Of a DNA stretch of 37,626 bases, positions 36,670 through 37,626 are shown piece after piece. Source of the DNA: Nitrosomonas sp. Nm33 (GTDB lineage: Bacteria; Pseudomonadota; Gammaproteobacteria; Burkholderiales; Nitrosomonadaceae); assembly GCF_900107265.1 (NCBI RefSeq), contig NZ_FNPJ01000028.1:1-37626 (forward strand). The letters are read 5' to 3'. A program made the translations under genes and the position numbers. Position 1 is the stretch's first letter; every line of letters starts with the position of its first letter. The notes beneath the pieces are model-generated. The model was not told the origin of the DNA, searched no databases, and saw nothing but the letters and a program-made list of their open reading frames with translations.

Positions 36670-37266
36670 TTACTTTGGAGCGAGCACGCCCGAAGCTCCG
36701 GTTTCTTTGGCTGCACGCAAAACCGGATAGAATTGAGTGAAAACCAGGTCGTCTTTGGCGTTAGCCTTATGGCATTCCGCACATTCTTGAGTCGGCAGGT
36801 TTTTAGCAGCTGCTACCAGAGGAGTGCCCGGTACATAGAAAATATAGAATCCCCAGTTTCCCGGTTCACTAGCAAAACGTCTCGAATCTTTGACTGATGC
36901 TTCCAGTCCAATGTAGTCGCCCATAAAATAACCGTTACCACTGCCTGGTCCTTTACGATCCCCTACACTGATCAGTTCTTTGACAGTCATCGTGCCATCT
37001 CGAAATTCTCCTGTTTTTTTCCAGTGCGCATAACCCTCTGGATCAACATATACAGTGCGAATTTCAGTAAATGGCGCTTTGCCTTCGTTTAGTTCGTTCG
37101 GGGTAACCTGTGTACCCACCATGACCCATTCGCGATAATTCTGCGGTAAGAGTAATTCTCCCTTATCATTGAACTGCGCAGGTCCTGCTGCAAGGGCATA
37201 ATTGCCCGCACCCAATGACATCATCATGACCACAATGCTAGTAGTAAGTATTTTTCTAAAGCCCAT
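36670..37266 (-). CDS. cytL: Cytochrome P460 (hydroxylamine-oxidising c-type heme protein)
   Basis: Cytochrome P460 is a periplasmic enzyme that oxidises hydroxylamine, with nitric oxide, toward nitrous oxide; it holds a heme crosslinked to a lysine. The 198-residue precursor has a signal peptide of about 26 residues (ending YALAA). The heme-binding motif CAECH is at 162-166. With a 26-residue signal, Lys96 in TVKEL corresponds to the published crosslinking Lys70 of Nitrosomonas europaea P460, Glu122 to its Glu96, needed for hydroxylamine oxidation, and His166 to axial His140; these numbers are from memory. All are present. The ATG at 37266 has AAGGAAA upstream. A candidate promoter is at 37352-37380. 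Confidence 0.95.
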   Translation of the reverse strand: MGFRKILTTSIVVMMMSLGAGNYALAAGPAQFNDKGELLLPQNYREWVMVGTQVTPNELNEGKAPFTEIRTVYVDPEGYAHWKKTGEFRDGTMTVKELISVGDRKGPGSGNGYFMGDYIGLEASVKDSRRFASEPGNWGFYIFYVPGTPLVAAAKNLPTQECAECHKANAKDDLVFTQFYPVLRAAKETGASGVLAPK

Positions 37267-37351
37267 TGCAATTTCCTTTGATTGTTAAAATGAATCTTTA
37301 CAGTTCGCGATTTTTAGCTAAAAGACTAGGCGTCGGTTCCTGTGGTACGGA

Positions 37352-37380
37352 AGTTTATTACGCGTCTACCGTTACGTCAA
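37352..37380 (-). promoter_or_regulatory. Candidate promoter of cytochrome P460
   Basis: On the minus strand TTGACG (37380-37375) is followed by a 17-bp spacer and TAAACT (37357-37352). The -35 is 5/6 and the -10 is 4/6. The predicted start near 37345 leaves a leader of about 80 nt before the P460 ATG. It lies about 100 bp downstream of the transposase stop, so it is not disrupted by the insertion. Confidence 0.5.
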
Positions 37381-37477
37381 TGATGAGCTCACTGCTGGCT
37401 AACCATAAATCCTTGATAGATAAAACCTGAATAGGTTTGAAATCGGGTGAAATTGGCGCAATCGAAACGGCATTTTT

Positions 37478-37626
37478 TCAACTTATATTAATTCTAAGCC
37501 AGGTGTTTAGTCCCACGGTGTGCTGGAATGGATTAACATTAAAACGTTCCGGCTCTTTTGTCCATATTTTGCAGATGTATTCATAGGGTGTAAGCCCCTT
37601 CAAAATCTTAAGCCGCTTTGCGAAGT
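37478..37626 (-). mobile_element. C-terminal end of an IS481-type transposase (cut by window edge)
   Basis: The last 48 codons of a transposase enter from the right edge. The product reads FAKRLKILKGLTPYEYICKI and continues WTKEPERFNVNPFQHTVGLN before TGA at 37480-37478. The LTPYE...KIWT.EPERF pattern and the GLNT ending are typical of the C-terminal tail of IS481-family transposases. The protein runs a few residues past the usual end, so the original stop may have mutated. The element's left end must lie near 37478-37500, about 200 bp upstream of the P460 ATG. The rest, with its DDE residues, is outside the window. Confidence 0.85.

Overview
The window looks like a chromosomal segment of an ammonia-oxidising betaproteobacterium of the Nitrosomonas type. 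The strongest pointer is a complete cytochrome P460 gene (36670-37266, minus) with its c-type heme motif and the expected lysine and glutamate. The str operon, the gyrA-serC-serA-pheA-hisC-tyrA supraoperon and a fused M16 peptidase fit a betaproteobacterial chromosome. The genus is inferred from protein resemblance recalled from memory, not from a search.

Layout. 1-3460 (minus): the str operon rpsL-rpsG-fusA-tuf (tuf cut by the window edge), behind a near-consensus sigma-70 promoter at 3431-3459. 3683-7102 (minus): arginine genes argD-argF-argG, with a hairpin plus U-rich tract in the argD leader. 7510-15602 (plus): gyrA, then serine synthesis (serC, serA) and the phenylalanine/tyrosine branch (pheA, a hisC-type aminotransferase, tyrA). 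15752-18499 (plus): a secreted two-domain M16 metallopeptidase. 18683-25568 (minus): a VOC-fold protein, a CBS-pair protein, an ornithine cyclodeaminase-like protein, thioredoxin 2, a periplasmic S10 serine carboxypeptidase and an HtrA/Do protease. 26115-28036 (minus): an unrecognised exported protein and a glycine-zipper protein. 28660-31175 (plus): an APC amino-acid permease followed by a histone-deacetylase-family amidohydrolase. 31294-33874 (minus): a BASS/ACR3-like transporter and an AI-2E family membrane protein. 34531-35142 (plus): an unrecognised four-helix membrane protein. 35522-36318: gene remnants. 36670-37626 (minus): cytochrome P460 and the C-terminal end of an IS481-type transposase.

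The first 18 kb is ordinary core metabolism in tight operons. The second half is looser, with many intergenic stretches over 300 bp and several decayed genes: a P-type ATPase piece, the N-terminus of an NDP-forming acyl-CoA synthetase/Pat-type protein, a twice-frameshifted lytic transglycosylase and the tail of a glyoxalase-like protein. It also has a MITE-like inverted-repeat element with a truncated second copy, several perfect hairpins, and a transposase end just upstream of the P460 gene.

I found no CRISPR array, tRNA, rRNA, prophage, or convincing new multi-gene system. The items most worth following are the argD leader hairpin, the MITE-like pair, the orphan terminator at 34323-34350, the permease/deacetylase pair, and the P460 locus beside the transposase.
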